Assembly: GCA_037447655.1 (NCBI GenBank)
Contig: JBBHKE010002480.1
Coordinates: 1-33,824 of the forward strand
From: Zygnema cylindricum
Lineage: Eukaryota > Streptophyta > Zygnematophyceae > Zygnematales > Zygnemataceae
Length of the DNA stretch: 33,824 nucleotides
Direction of reading: 5' to 3'
The notes beneath the pieces are model-generated. The model ran no database searches, was not told the origin of the DNA, and was given only the letters and a program-made list of their open reading frames with translations. Below, one piece after another: positions 1 to 9,010 of this stretch. Position numbers and translations under genes: made by a program. Each line of letters starts with the position of its first letter. The first letter of the stretch is position 1.

Positions 1-145
1 TCGGTTAGAATATATCTTGCTGGACCCTACAATGTTTGAAGAGAGGAATAAATGTTGTTATTCATCCGACTTACATTGCTTAAAGATTTCTAGGGTTTTT
101 CTAGGATTTTTAAGCATAGTTTCTATTATTCATTTTCTGAGAAAT

Positions 146-1106
146 TTAGAGAGTCACCGAAATCCATCTCTTGTCCGTAACATATTTACTGTTCTGCATA
201 GCACTCTTAAGGTGACCAAGCTCACGAAGAAAAAACTTGACCCACATCAATTCTTTTACACTAGAGCTAGAGGCCATATACTCAGCCTCCATGGTGGACT
301 GAGCAATAACCTTTTGTTGTTTGCTACTCCAACAACAAGCCCAATCACCCACATACAATACATATCTAGAAGTACATCTCCTCATCGGAGCATCACCATA
401 ACGGGCATCACTCTAAGTATTGATATCAGTATTCCCCCCACCCAAATGTAACCATAGATCCCTAATTCCTATCAAATATCTAAAGACCCTCTTAGATGCC
501 TCGTAATCTCTTTTAGTGGGAGCATTTAGACTTCTACTCAGTACTCCTACAGCTACATCTAAATCCAGCTGGGTACAATTGATAAAATAAATTAGGCTTC
601 CCACTACTTGCCTGTAAGGAATAGTTTGCATCAACTTTTATTCTTCAGGGCCTTATTCCTCGTCTAAGATTATGACTCCTCCTTCCACACTCCCCTCACT
701 TCCCTTGTTCAACTCCATTCGAGTTGTACTACTATTAGCCTTATCCATCTGAAACTTTTTCAACATGTTCCATATTGTTTCTTTCTGAGTTAGTCTTATA
801 AGCTTTCTTTCTCGGTCTCTTTCTACTTCAATTCCCAAAATATATTTTGCCTCCCTTATATCATTCATCTCAAATCTCCCTTTAAGATGCGTTTTCGGTT
901 TATTAATTTTGTCCATTGATTTACCTAGAACAAGCAAATCATCAACATAAATTGCATTAAAAATAAAACCTTCCTAATCTTGAAAAACATAGATTGAGTG
1001 ATCTAAGCTGATCCAGATATATCCCAGACTGGTAAGAAACTCATCAAGCTTCTTATTCCACTATCGGGGCGCCTGTTTCAAACAATAAAGAGATTTGATC
1101 AGCCAG
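146..1106 (-). pseudogene. Copia 1 reverse transcriptase C-terminal part and RNase H
   Basis: Minus-strand pieces encode the end of the copia polymerase. The YVDDLLVLGK polymerase motif is encoded around 925-955. It is followed by a segment containing GIEVERDRERK (653-937), then IPYRQVVGSLIYF (413-634), then the RNase H region with CCWSSKQQKVIAQSTMEAEY (146-385). The pieces lie in different frames or are separated by stops. The copia 2 copy at 9011-10349 is a better-preserved homologue. In the family these domains copy the element RNA into DNA inside a cytoplasmic particle; this copy cannot make the whole enzyme. Confidence 0.88.
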
Positions 1107-1111
1107 CATAC

Positions 1112-1898
1112 TGAAACTCTGAGACCTCCATTAGTCCTCAGAGTAGGCAACTCACAAGAAGCTTATCTAGATAGTGCCGACTTCAAGTTTATTTAAAACC
1201 CAAATAATTGATCCCTTGACAATCAAAACCCCATAATAGCTTCACCACTGTGAAATAAGACTTTCCGTGTGCTCAGTTCCACCACAGAATGCAAAGTTAG
1301 AATATGACTTTTGGATAATATTCCCCACTTTGACTTTCCCTTAGAAATACAACCACCTTGGCAAGAAAACACTTTCACAAGCTACATCTTTGTGTAGCGT
1401 GGACTCCCTTGAGTCTGCAGCAAAAAAAATCTCTAAATTTGCTCCCCTGAGCAGTAAGTTATACAAGGTCAAAGTTGACCTTTTATATGGAAGCTCTTTG
1501 GGAGAGAGGGTCCATTCTGTCAAATTTTTCTAAGTCCTATCTCTCTCTAAAACTCTATCTACTGAATTACGGCACCAATTATAAAACTGTGTTGTACATA
1601 AAGGTACAGCAGAAATGTACAGCTGCCGATGTACTTTCTATACGGCCATTGTACGACACAGCCAACAAGTCGACACATGTCGTATTTGGATTCGTTCTTG
1701 TAATCCCCGGAGGTGCCGTAATCCAATGCGATTCTGCCACGTGTCACTTGATATGACGTCAACCGCAAGCCGCCGTAAACCTATTCCGCGATCTCGGCAT
1801 GCTTCGCGGTCGAGAGATTAAACCGCAATTCAATCGTAGGCTGAGAGCATTTGCCTTTTTCTATCTAATATAGACCTAGAAAATACACAAATATCACA
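1112..1898 (-). mobile_element. LTR-A: solo copia LTR nested in copia 1 polymerase
   Basis: The 787-bp block reads TG...CA on either strand. It is flanked by CATAC (1107-1111) and TATAC (1899-1903), a 5-bp target duplication with one mismatch. It interrupts the copia 1 polymerase where copia 2 is continuous (near 10080-10110). The interior resembles LTR-D over most of its length, including the CACGTG word, several GTAC words and the CCAAT word. It lacks the tRNA-like cassette found in the other four LTRs, which accounts for its shorter length. Orientation follows from the conserved 3' end, which reads CAGAGTTTCA on the minus strand. Lack of an internal region makes it a solo LTR, normally formed by LTR-LTR recombination. 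Confidence 0.88.
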
Positions 1899-1903
1899 TA
1901 TAC

Positions 1904-2400
1904 CTTACTCTCCTCTCCCTTCTCCACAAATCCTTCGGGTTGTCAAATGAAGATCCCCTCTTCCAATTCTCCATCCAAAAAGGTTGTCTTGATGTCCATC
2001 TGGTACACCTCGATGTCTTTACTGCTGCCAAACTGAGAAGTATGCGGACGTAGGGAAATCTGATAACCGGGGCAAAGGTTTTCTCATATTCGATTCCCTC
2101 TTTCTGTGTAAATCCTTTTGCCACTAACCTGGCCTTGTAGCGCTCAATGGTGTTATCAGGGTTCAATTTTAATTCGAACACCCACTTGCAACCGATTAGT
2201 TTGCGGTTAGGTGGACAATCCACCAGCTCCCAAGTATCGGCTGCCATAATTGAGGCCATCTCCTCATTGATGGTTGTCTTTCACTAGTTCCTTTCTGGAC
2301 AGTGCATCGCCTCTCCATAAGTCTGAGGTTCATCCGGATGAGAGAGTTTTGTTACCTTGTTATTAGCATGTTTTTGTTATAACCTTTTGCTACTTCTCCT
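1904..2400 (-). pseudogene. Copia 1 reverse transcriptase N-terminal part
   Basis: The minus strand encodes the usual start of a copia reverse transcriptase, including [19 protein letters not shown] and [19 protein letters not shown], then [20 protein letters not shown]. Past that point the frame decays before reaching the LTR-A junction at 1903. The sequence resumes on the other side of LTR-A below 1107. About 150 codons are recognisable. It is homologous to copia 2 at 10100-10485. Confidence 0.88.
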
Positions 2401-3282
2401 TCCTCCCTAAAAATCTATTGCCCGAATAGATGTTTCTCGTGGGTTCTTTCGAAAAATCTTGGCTTCTCCCCTGTTACTTGATTCCGGGTCAATTTCCACC
2501 ACGTCTTGCGCTTCGGGTAAAGTTGTCACTAGAGTTTCCACGGTCGATTCCTTCTTGGTCTGATTTGTACGTGCAAGAATGTCATCTTCTCTGAAACCTG
2601 GATAGTTAGGGAGCTCAAAGTCATCGGAATTTTTTGACTCAAATCTGTTTTTTAGTGACTTTGTATACTTGAAGGGATCCACAGACTTTCCTTCATCCAT
2701 AACTACTGGGTGTTTTACTAGGATTACATATTTCTTTTTTAGATCATAAACTTTGTATCCTTTTACATTCTCATCATATCCTAACAAGTACCCCCAATTT
2801 TCTTTCCAGATCTAGCATCCAATTAGACCGATCTGTGTCTAGACTGAACACTTGACTGTCGAAAACTTTATGTGAGATATGTCTGGTTTCTGGCCGGTCC
2901 ATCTCTCATAAGGAGTTTGGCCTTTTACCGCTGAAGTTACAAATCTATTTTTGAAGTAATTAGCACAGTTCATTGTTTCGGCCCAAAACCTTTTTCCTAT
3001 CTTCTTATCCGATAACATACTTTCAGCACTATCACTTATTATCCTATTTAATCTTTTGGCTACCCCATTTTGTTCTCGGTTTTCTGGAACTATCTTTTGG
3101 TGTTGAACTCCATCTTCCCTCATAAAATCCTCAAACTAGTTAGAGGTATACTCTCCACCATTATCACTCCTTACTCTTTTGATTAGGGTTTCATGGACTT
3201 TTTCACTCCATGCCTTATATTGTCTAAAGCATTCATCCGCCTCAGACTTATTTTTCAAAAAATACACCTTGGAATACCGAGA
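2401..3282 (-). pseudogene. Copia 1 integrase C-terminal half and connector
   Basis: The 2839-3123 frame encodes the end of the integrase core and the family-typical SDKKIGKRFWAETMNCANYF and TPYERWTGQKPDISH segments. The residue expected to be the third catalytic acid (the Glu of the usual QNGVAERLNR signature) is Lys here: the minus strand reads QNGVAKRLNR. The 2407-2787 frame encodes the poorly conserved acidic linker between integrase and reverse transcriptase, with VVMDEGKSVDPFKYTKSL. The linker matches copia 2 around 10650-10990 and copia 3 around 13740-14060. The enzyme would be catalytically inactive even without the stops. Confidence 0.85.
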
Positions 3283-4587
3283 CTAATCATTGGTGATAGT
3301 CATCATAAATCTCTTCCCCCCAGGTGATGGTACTTTGGTCGGTACCCAAATATCTGTGTGTACTAAATTTAGAATCTTTTCTCCCTTATAGGTGGCAGTT
3401 TTTGGGAAAGGTAACCTGTGTGCTTTACCTTGAGCACATCCACTACCATCATTTAGATTCTCACTCTCACTGAATTGAATCCCTTCCACTACTCCCATCT
3501 TTTTCATCTCTCTTAACTTATCTAGATTCACATGCCCAAGCCTCTTATGCCGTAACATTATATCATGAACACCAGCATAATAAAGTTTATTCTTTTCATT
3601 GCTTAAAATCAGCCTAAACATCCCTTGGCTACCTTTTTCAGCAATGAAGTAAACTTCCTCCTCAAAACTAGCAGCAAAGACTCCTTTCCTAGTGTTAGAA
3701 TCAAAACCCTTATCATCTAATACAGGTGTAGGGATGAGGTTTTTGTTTAGCTCTGAAATAAACAATACATCGTAGAATATAACTATAGATGTCTTTTCTT
3801 CAACTAACACTTTCAGATCTATCGATCTTACAAGAGTAATAGTGACTATCCTCCCATCCCCGTACTCTATCTCTACGTTGGGAATCTTTCTTATCTTAGT
3901 GAACTGCTGTTTATCCTTACACATGTGCATGGAGGCACCTGAGTTTAGAATACTGCCTGCTTCACCTTTCAATCCACCGAAGGCACATTTATGATTTCGT
4001 GGAATTTCGACCTCATTTTTTGGCTCCAACTCCTCATCCAATAGGAGCTCATCGTCCTCGTCCTCAGATTCAGCCTCATGTAACTGTGTCACAAAGGCCT
4101 TTTTCTTTCCTTTTAGGGGTCCACTAGTCTGCCCCTCCTTTAACCGGAGAACGGTTAGCTTAGTACACTCTGCCATGTAGTGTCCTCGTTTCTTGTAAAA
4201 GTGACACACCCCTTAGGGACCCTCGGTCTAGGTTCATCAGACTGATTTTTCTTTCCTCCTCCTCTATAGTTTTCTACTGATTTTCTACGATCCCTGCTCC
4301 TCCAATCACTTCCTGTTGCCAAAGCTTGTCCACTCTTCACTCCCCTCCGGATCTCTATTGTATTCTCTCAGATGAGAATCATCCCTACCACAAAATTCCA
4401 GATCCACCTGGAGTCCGACAAATCTTACACACAGTTGACTATGTTTTCATAGTCATCGAGTAACTTCATGAGCAAGCAGTTAACCTTCATGTTTTCAGTT
4501 TCTACCTTACCAACACTCAGTTCCATGAAAAGGGTTGCAAGCTCATTCCAAAAGTCTAGCATTTTTCCCCCTTTTGTATGCATATGC
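3283..4587 (-). pseudogene. Copia 1 gag C-terminus, protease and integrase N-terminus
   Basis: A 308-codon minus-strand frame (3283-4209) carries in order a zinc knuckle, an acidic stretch, the protease and the integrase zinc region. The knuckle is damaged: CHFYKKRGHYMAEC has Tyr in place of the second Cys. The protease triad reads NSGAS where DSGAS is expected, so the catalytic Asp is lost. The integrase zinc region keeps HKRLGH but reads GSGCAQGK, with Gly where copia 3 has Cys. HTDIW, with the first catalytic Asp, is retained. Upstream (4210-4587) are out-of-frame gag remnants such as 4155-4340. Gag is cut at 4587 by LTR-B. Confidence 0.88.
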
Positions 4588-4801
4588 TGTTGAAAGTCAT
4601 TAGATTTAGGAGAGGTATTTTCTAGGTCTTAATTAAAATAAAAAGGAAAAGGAAAGCAGAGGCAGCCTGCCTTTACCTTCTCTCTCTAGCCCCCATACTT
4701 GTTGTAGTCACTGAACGAGAGAGAGGGCGGTGGAGCCATGGCTGCCTTAGCTCCATAGGCAGGGCTTAAGAGTGACCTAAATCCCTCTCAATCAAAAAGG
4801 T

Positions 4802-4880
4802 TGAGTTCGGTAAAACTTGAACTTCCGACCGGTAGGGGGAGGCATAGCCGTCAACCCTTACCAGTCTGTCGTAGTAGTCC
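4802..4880 (-). other. tRNA-like cassette inside LTR-B, antisense to the LTR
   Basis: The reverse complement reads like the 3' two thirds of a tRNA: a D-arm-like GACTGGTAAGG, an anticodon-arm-like GC-rich stretch, then a T-arm-like GGAAGTTCAAGTTTTACC. The B-box-like word is eroded compared with the LTR-E copy. The same sequence occurs at the same place and orientation in LTRs C, D and E. It is not a functional tRNA gene because the acceptor stem is absent. A tRNA-derived SINE captured by the LTR ancestor is the likely origin. Confidence 0.55.
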
Positions 4881-5123
4881 GTTATGATACATAGGGTTCG
4901 ATAGCTATTTAAACAATATATAGACGACTAATCCGATTAACGGAATTACAAATAGGATACATAGAAACTAGTTGGGGAACTAAGTGCGCACGAAACAAAT
5001 GTACCGAACATTTGTTTTGAACGGCTGGGAATTAAAGCTGATTTGGATCCGACGGCTCACATTATCACCGAGATCCCGGAATGTCCCCTTTGGAGGTTTT
5101 TCGGATGTGACATGACCTGGCGA

Positions 5124-5370
5124 CACGTGGCGATATGTCAATGGGAAGCTGGAATCGCGTGGAGCGTGAGGACAAGTCCAGAGAAGACAAGCGTCATCTC
5201 CATGGCCTTGTCGTACATAGGCCGTACAAAAAGTACATCGGCCGTAGAACCATTCTGTACTGTACAGTCTTCTGATTGGTTCCGCACATCAGTAGATAGG
5301 GGTTATGAGAGGGTTTGGGACTTAGTGGATTGAGGAGGTAGGCGCCTTTCTCCAACAAGCTTGTATAAAT
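5124..5370 (+). promoter_or_regulatory. Putative LTR-B promoter: G-box, GTAC cluster, CCAAT, TATA
   Basis: A CACGTG G-box sits at 5124-5129. Five GTAC words lie between about 5213 and 5270. A reverse CCAAT box (ATTGG) lies near 5275, and a TATAAAT box at 5364-5370. The G-box, GTAC cluster and CCAAT box recur in the same order in LTRs A, C, D and E; the TATA box is clear in B and C and eroded in E. Known plant biology: G-boxes bind bZIP and bHLH factors, and GTAC is the core bound by SBP-domain (SPL) factors including copper-response regulators. Function in this element is inferred only. Confidence 0.55.
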
Positions 5371-5436
5371 GTTGGCATCTATGCCATTCCATAATTAATC
5401 GCCTCGTTGGGCGTTTTCATTCATTCCTTTTGCTGT

Positions 5437-5471
5437 GGACTCAGGGGAGTCCAAACTGCACAGGGGTGCAG
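5437..5471 (+). other. Twin hairpins in the LTR
   Basis: Two short perfect inverted repeats lie 3 bp apart: GGACTCAGGGGAGTCC (5437-5452) and CTGCACAGGGGTGCAG (5456-5471). Each is a 6-bp stem with a 4-nt loop of similar sequence. The pair is retained in LTR-C (about 6993-7028 on the other strand) and, less perfectly, in LTR-E (about 11928-11970). The position downstream of the TATA box would place it in the transcript leader, near R/U5. Confidence 0.6.
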
Positions 5472-5586
5472 TCAGATTATCTATTTATTTGGTAGGGTGG
5501 TAGTTTCTCTCGTAGAAAGTGGGTTAGTCAAAAACTATCTAGAGGCTTCCTCAATTTTTGGTCCAAATGGGGGACACAGAATTGCA

Positions 5587-6883
5587 CGCTGAACCGTACT
5601 TACTCAAGGAAAACGAAGCTGACAGAGTGTCGTATGTCTCCTCGCGGTACTCTTCAAATTCCTGTCTCAAAGTGTCTAGCTAGTTTTGAAGCTCCTCGCA
5701 TCGAGTCTCCAACAGCGAAATATGATGGTCCGCCGCTGCCAGACGTCTCCGAGTAATCCGCTACCAGACTCGGTCCTCCCCTTCTTTCAACGCAACCGCT
5801 GGTATTTTGGGTTGCGGCGGAATAGCTGCCGGTGCAGGTTCTTCGGATGCCAAGACTTAGGGAGCTTAGGGTTTCTCAATTTGTTGTGTTCTTTCGACCC
5901 CTTCGTCGGCCAGTTCCCATCGAGATACTTTCCTTAATTTGAAAGAGACGTGTTTCCTAGCTGCTTCGGCCCGCTGCAGAGCATTCTTCCGGGCTAGCTT
6001 GAGCTCTCGAACCTCGGGTGTGACCTCCGCCCAAGAGATGATGTCATGGAGACAGACATCCCACGGATGGTAATGGCCGAGCAACCTGGGAACATCCATT
6101 CTGTACCGATAGTGATCTTTGACTACTTCCACAAACGGTAGAGCATGAGGGTTTAATTGGGCATTACCTTTATGGTTATTCCCTAGGTCCTTCGTTCTCA
6201 TGAAATTCCAAGCCGGGTGTGACGGCACGCTGGCGGGGATGTAAATAGGTTCTCCAGATTTTCCTGTGCACAACTTTGCGGGCCACTCCAAAGGATCCCA
6301 ATAGAAGCGCTTCGCACAGCTGAAAGCGAGGTCCGGATGCGCAGTGTCGATAAAGAGTGGAAAGAGGTAATCGGAATTTCTTCTCCTTTTTCACTCTTCT
6401 CGTCCATGCCTTACTGTTCCCCTCAAAGGAGAAAAACATCGTCTGCGCTGGGGTACTGCGCTTCTGCATTTTTTCAGAGCTTTCCGAGTAGTGTTCGTCT
6501 ACAGTGCTCGCTATATTTGGGTCCCTCATCACCTCCAGATCAAAGTCACACTCCTCAATTGGTGGGGGTGTTAGTTCCTGTTTTGTCTCCTCAACTTCCA
6601 TGATCTCATGATCTTCCTCATCATCTTGATCCTCTTCTTGGAGTGGGTTTTACTCGCAGTCCTGTGAATTTTGTGACCCCTCTCCTCCACTTATCTTCGC
6701 CGGTTCTTCCTCGCTACTTGCTGTCTCTTCAGGTTGTGGTCCAACTTCTACCTCCCTCCTCCGATCTGCCTCCACCATGACCTCCGCCGCCATTAGCAAT
6801 CTATCCAGACGGGTTACATCCTCTTGCCCTACCCGTACAATTCTCCTCCTTTTCGGTGGTGGAGAGGATGACGACTCCATGGA
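5587..6883 (-). pseudogene. Broken unrecognised ORF between inverted LTRs B and C
   Basis: The minus strand has a coding-like frame starting at an ATG at 6880, four bases inside the end of LTR-C. The first 76 codons are Ser/Pro- and Glu-rich with a basic PPPKRRRIVR stretch, and end at a stop at 6650-6652. The same frame continues past this stop through an acidic region to FFSFEGNSKAWTRR near 6410. A frameshift near 6370 moves the reading to a frame with RFYWDPLEWPAKLCTGKSGE and then a basic helical stretch (LKLARKNALQRAEAARKH) ending at a stop near 5868. A third frame (5590-5780) reads as a heptad-like acidic segment (LETRCEELQN, then DTLRQEFEEYREE). The whole would be roughly 430 codons. I do not recognise the family. 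A non-canonical gag-like retroelement protein or a captured host fragment are both possible. Confidence 0.5.
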
Positions 6884-7892
6884 TGAAATTCTGTGTCCTC
6901 TATTGGACCATAGAATATAGGAAGCCTCTAGTTAGTTTTCACTAACCAAATTTAAGCCACAATCACTACTGCCCAAGAAGGCAAACTGATAATTAGACTG
7001 CACCCCTGTGCAGCCAGGACTCCCCTGGGTCCACAGGAAAAAGAATAATTGAAAACGGCCAACCAGCCGATAAGTTATGAGCCGGCAAAAATGCCAATTT
7101 TATACAAAGCTCTCTTAGAGAGAAATGACTTCCTACCAGATTTTCCTAAGTCCTAAATCCCTCTCGCAACCCCTATATTCTGAAGTACGGACCAATCAAA
7201 TGACTGTAAAGTATTGAAAAGTACTATGGCCGTTGTCCATTCTGTACGGCCTGTGTACGAGAAGGCCACTGAGTGGACGCGTGCCACTTTTCCACTCGTC
7301 CATATGTTCCTCGGAATTCGTGCGACCAAATGTAATCCCTCCACGTGGCGCCAGGTCATGCCACGTCCGTAAACGCCAAAGTGACCATTCCGCCATCTCG
7401 GTAGTGATATGGGACGTCGAATTAAATCCGACATTAAATGTCGACCGTCGAAACAAATGTCCGATTCATTTGTTTCGTGCGAAATGACGTCCGCACCGAA
7501 ACTTTAACTAGTTCTATGTTCCTTTGCTCACATTGCAGTTAATCGGTTTCAAGACCATGTATGTATTTTTTATTTACAAATCACACCCCATGTAATTTAA
7601 CAAACTTTACGATAGACTGTTTAGAGCTACCGGCTACGCCATACTCTACCGGTCGGATGTTCGAGTCCTGCCGAACTCAACCTTTTGTTGAGAGTGACAT
7701 TAGTCACTTTTTAGTCTTGCCTGCTGAACTATGTCAGCCATGGGTCAACCATCCTCTCTATCCTTCAGTGACTACAACAAGTATGGGGGCTAGAGAGAGG
7801 AGGTGGAGGTAGGCTACCGCCCTTTTCTTTTTCCTTTTTATACTAACATATTTTTACCTAGAATATACTCTAAAAATCTATTAATTTCAACA
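6884..7892 (-). mobile_element. LTR-C: 3' LTR of copia 2
   Basis: The 1009-bp block reads, on the minus strand, TGTTGAAATTAATAG... to ...GACACAGAATTTCA. It is immediately preceded on that strand by a polypurine tract (AAAATAATGGGAG) and the end of the copia 2 polymerase (7893-7981), so it is that element's 3' LTR. It carries the G-box near 7342, four GTAC words near 7185-7258, a CCAAT box near 7190, a TATA box (minus strand TATAAAA near 7100) and the twin hairpins. Its outer end abuts the unrecognised ORF at 6883. Confidence 0.88.
7611..7678 (+). other. tRNA-like cassette inside LTR-C, antisense to the LTR
   Basis: The plus strand reads GATAGACTGTTTAGAGC, then GGCTACGCCATACTCTACC, then GGTCGGATGTTCGAGTCC, resembling the D arm, anticodon arm and T arm of a tRNA. 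GTTCGAGTCC fits the RNA polymerase III B-box core. The following ~150 bp (to about 7820) is shared with the cassettes in LTRs D and E and includes CAGCCATGG and TAGTGACTACAACAA-like words, giving a SINE-like head-and-body arrangement. Confidence 0.6.
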
Positions 7893-7981
7893 CTCCCATT
7901 ATTTTCTAGTCTAGTTTTCTTTTTAGTTTTAGTCCACATTTTTCTGTGCAAAATTTCAATTTAGGAGAGGGCACAGGTTTT
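7893..7981 (-). pseudogene. Copia 2 polymerase C-terminal end and polypurine tract
   Basis: This 89-bp piece lies between solo LTR-D and LTR-C. Read on the minus strand, it continues the polymerase frame that stops abruptly at the LTR-D edge (9011). It adds about two dozen basic C-terminal codons, a stop, and a purine-rich tract directly before the TG of LTR-C. It is the key evidence that LTR-D is a later insertion and that LTR-C is the true 3' LTR of copia 2. Too short to be called by ORF length alone. Confidence 0.8.
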
Positions 7982-9010
7982 TGTAACTTTGAGACCTCCA
8001 TTGGCCCTCAGAGTAGACAGCTCACTTGAAGCCCCTAGGATAACCCTGACCCCTTTATGTTTCCACATGAATAACTGCCACCCTGACAGATAAAAACACT
8101 AGCCAAATTCACCCATGTGAAGACAAGACTCTCGTGAGTTCATAGCAAAAAGAATCTCTGAATTTGCTCCCCTGAGTAGTAAGTTATGAAGGGTCAAAGT
8201 TGACCTTTTGTAGAGAAGCTCTTTGGGAGAGAGGGTCCAATCTATCAAATTTTTTTAAGTCCTATCTCTCTCTAAAAATCTATCTACTAAAGTACGGCAC
8301 CAATCATAATAGTGTATCGTACATAAAGGTACACGTGCCGGTGTACTTTATGTACGGCCATTGTACGACATGGCCAACATGTCGACACATGTCATTTTTG
8401 GATTCGTTCCTGGAATTCCCGGAGATGTCATAATCCAATGTGATTGTGCCACGTGGTGATTGATGTGATGTCGACCGCAAACGGCGAAATACCTATTCCG
8501 CGATCTCGGCATGCTTCGTGGCCATCCGATTAAGCCGGATTACAATCGTGGCCGTCATAAATACTTGCGCAATATTTGTTTCGCCTTCGAAACAAAATGC
8601 ACGGTATCCATTTCCAATGTTACGTACGCCGTACATTACAAATAGTATCTATGACTAAATATCCCGTTAAATGAAATAGCCTACGTGTTAACATTTACAT
8701 AACTATCAAACCTAATATCTTCAACCTTGATCTTAGACTGATTAGCTAAGGCTAGCATCTACCATGACGGATGGCAGGTACCATGTTCAAATCCTGTGTC
8801 TATCAATTTCTATTTTGATAAATCTACCAGAATCTAACACCCTAACTCTATCTCTAATCAGCATAGGCAGCCATGGCTCTATCTCCCTTTTCAACCTTTA
8901 GTGACTACGACAAGTGTGGGAGCTGAAGAGAGAAGTTAGAGGCACACTACCTCGGCTACATTTCTGTATTTAGATCTAGAAAATACTAAAAATAACCATT
9001 AAATTCTACA
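7982..9010 (-). mobile_element. LTR-D: solo copia LTR nested in copia 2
   Basis: The 1029-bp TG...CA block is flanked by GTTTT (7977-7981) and ATTTT (9011-9015), a 5-bp target duplication with one mismatch. The copia 2 polymerase frame resumes on the far side. It is the full-length relative of LTR-A, sharing the GAGACCTCCATT end region (7991-8002) and the segment around GCTCTTTGGGAGAGAGGG. It has the CACGTG word near 8451, six GTAC words around 8292-8366, CCAAT near 8300 and the tRNA-like cassette. No internal region is attached. Confidence 0.9.
8736..8800 (+). other. tRNA-like cassette inside LTR-D, antisense to the LTR
   Basis: The plus strand reads GACTGATTAGCTAAGG, followed by a diverged anticodon-arm-like segment and ATGTTCAAATCC, an eroded T-arm or B-box-like word. 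The SINE-like body that follows (to about 8960, with CAGCCATGGCTC and TTTAGTGACTACGACAA) matches LTRs C and E, which supports common origin despite more drift here. Confidence 0.5.

Larger units (their letters stand above)
1..4587 (-). mobile_element. Copia 1: degraded Ty1/copia retrotransposon body, minus strand
   Basis: Read on the minus strand, the domains appear in the Ty1/copia order: gag with a zinc knuckle, aspartic protease, integrase, reverse transcriptase, RNase H. The body is cut at its 5' side by LTR-B, which begins at 4588, and interrupted inside the reverse transcriptase by the solo LTR-A (1112-1898). The coding sequence is split by stops and frameshifts and several catalytic residues are altered, so this is a dead copy. 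Similarity to copia 2 fades below about base 200, so the 3' end and its own LTR are missing, degraded or outside the window. Confidence 0.9.
4588..5586 (+). mobile_element. LTR-B: copia-family LTR, plus orientation
   Basis: The 999-bp block starts TGTTGAAAG and ends GACACAGAATTGCA, matching the ends of LTR-C and LTR-E in sequence and length. It contains the antisense tRNA-like cassette, G-box, GTAC cluster, CCAAT box, TATA box and two hairpins described separately. No polypurine tract precedes it and no target duplication is seen (TATGC left, CGCTG right), so its partner LTR or original flank has been lost by rearrangement. To its left is the 5' part of copia 1 in the opposite orientation; to its right is an unrecognised broken ORF. 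It forms an inverted pair with LTR-C. Confidence 0.85.

Noticed and set aside
1475-1821. ORFs within LTR-A and corresponding parts of other LTRs
   Set aside because: Frames are not conserved between LTR copies and fall in promoter and leader sequence.
4588-7892. LTR-B and LTR-C as long terminal inverted repeats of one Mutator-like DNA transposon
   Set aside because: LTR-C has a polypurine tract and pol C-terminus on its outer side, the related LTR-A and LTR-D have TG...CA ends with 5-bp duplications, and no 8-11-bp duplication flanks the pair. They are LTRs placed in inverted orientation.
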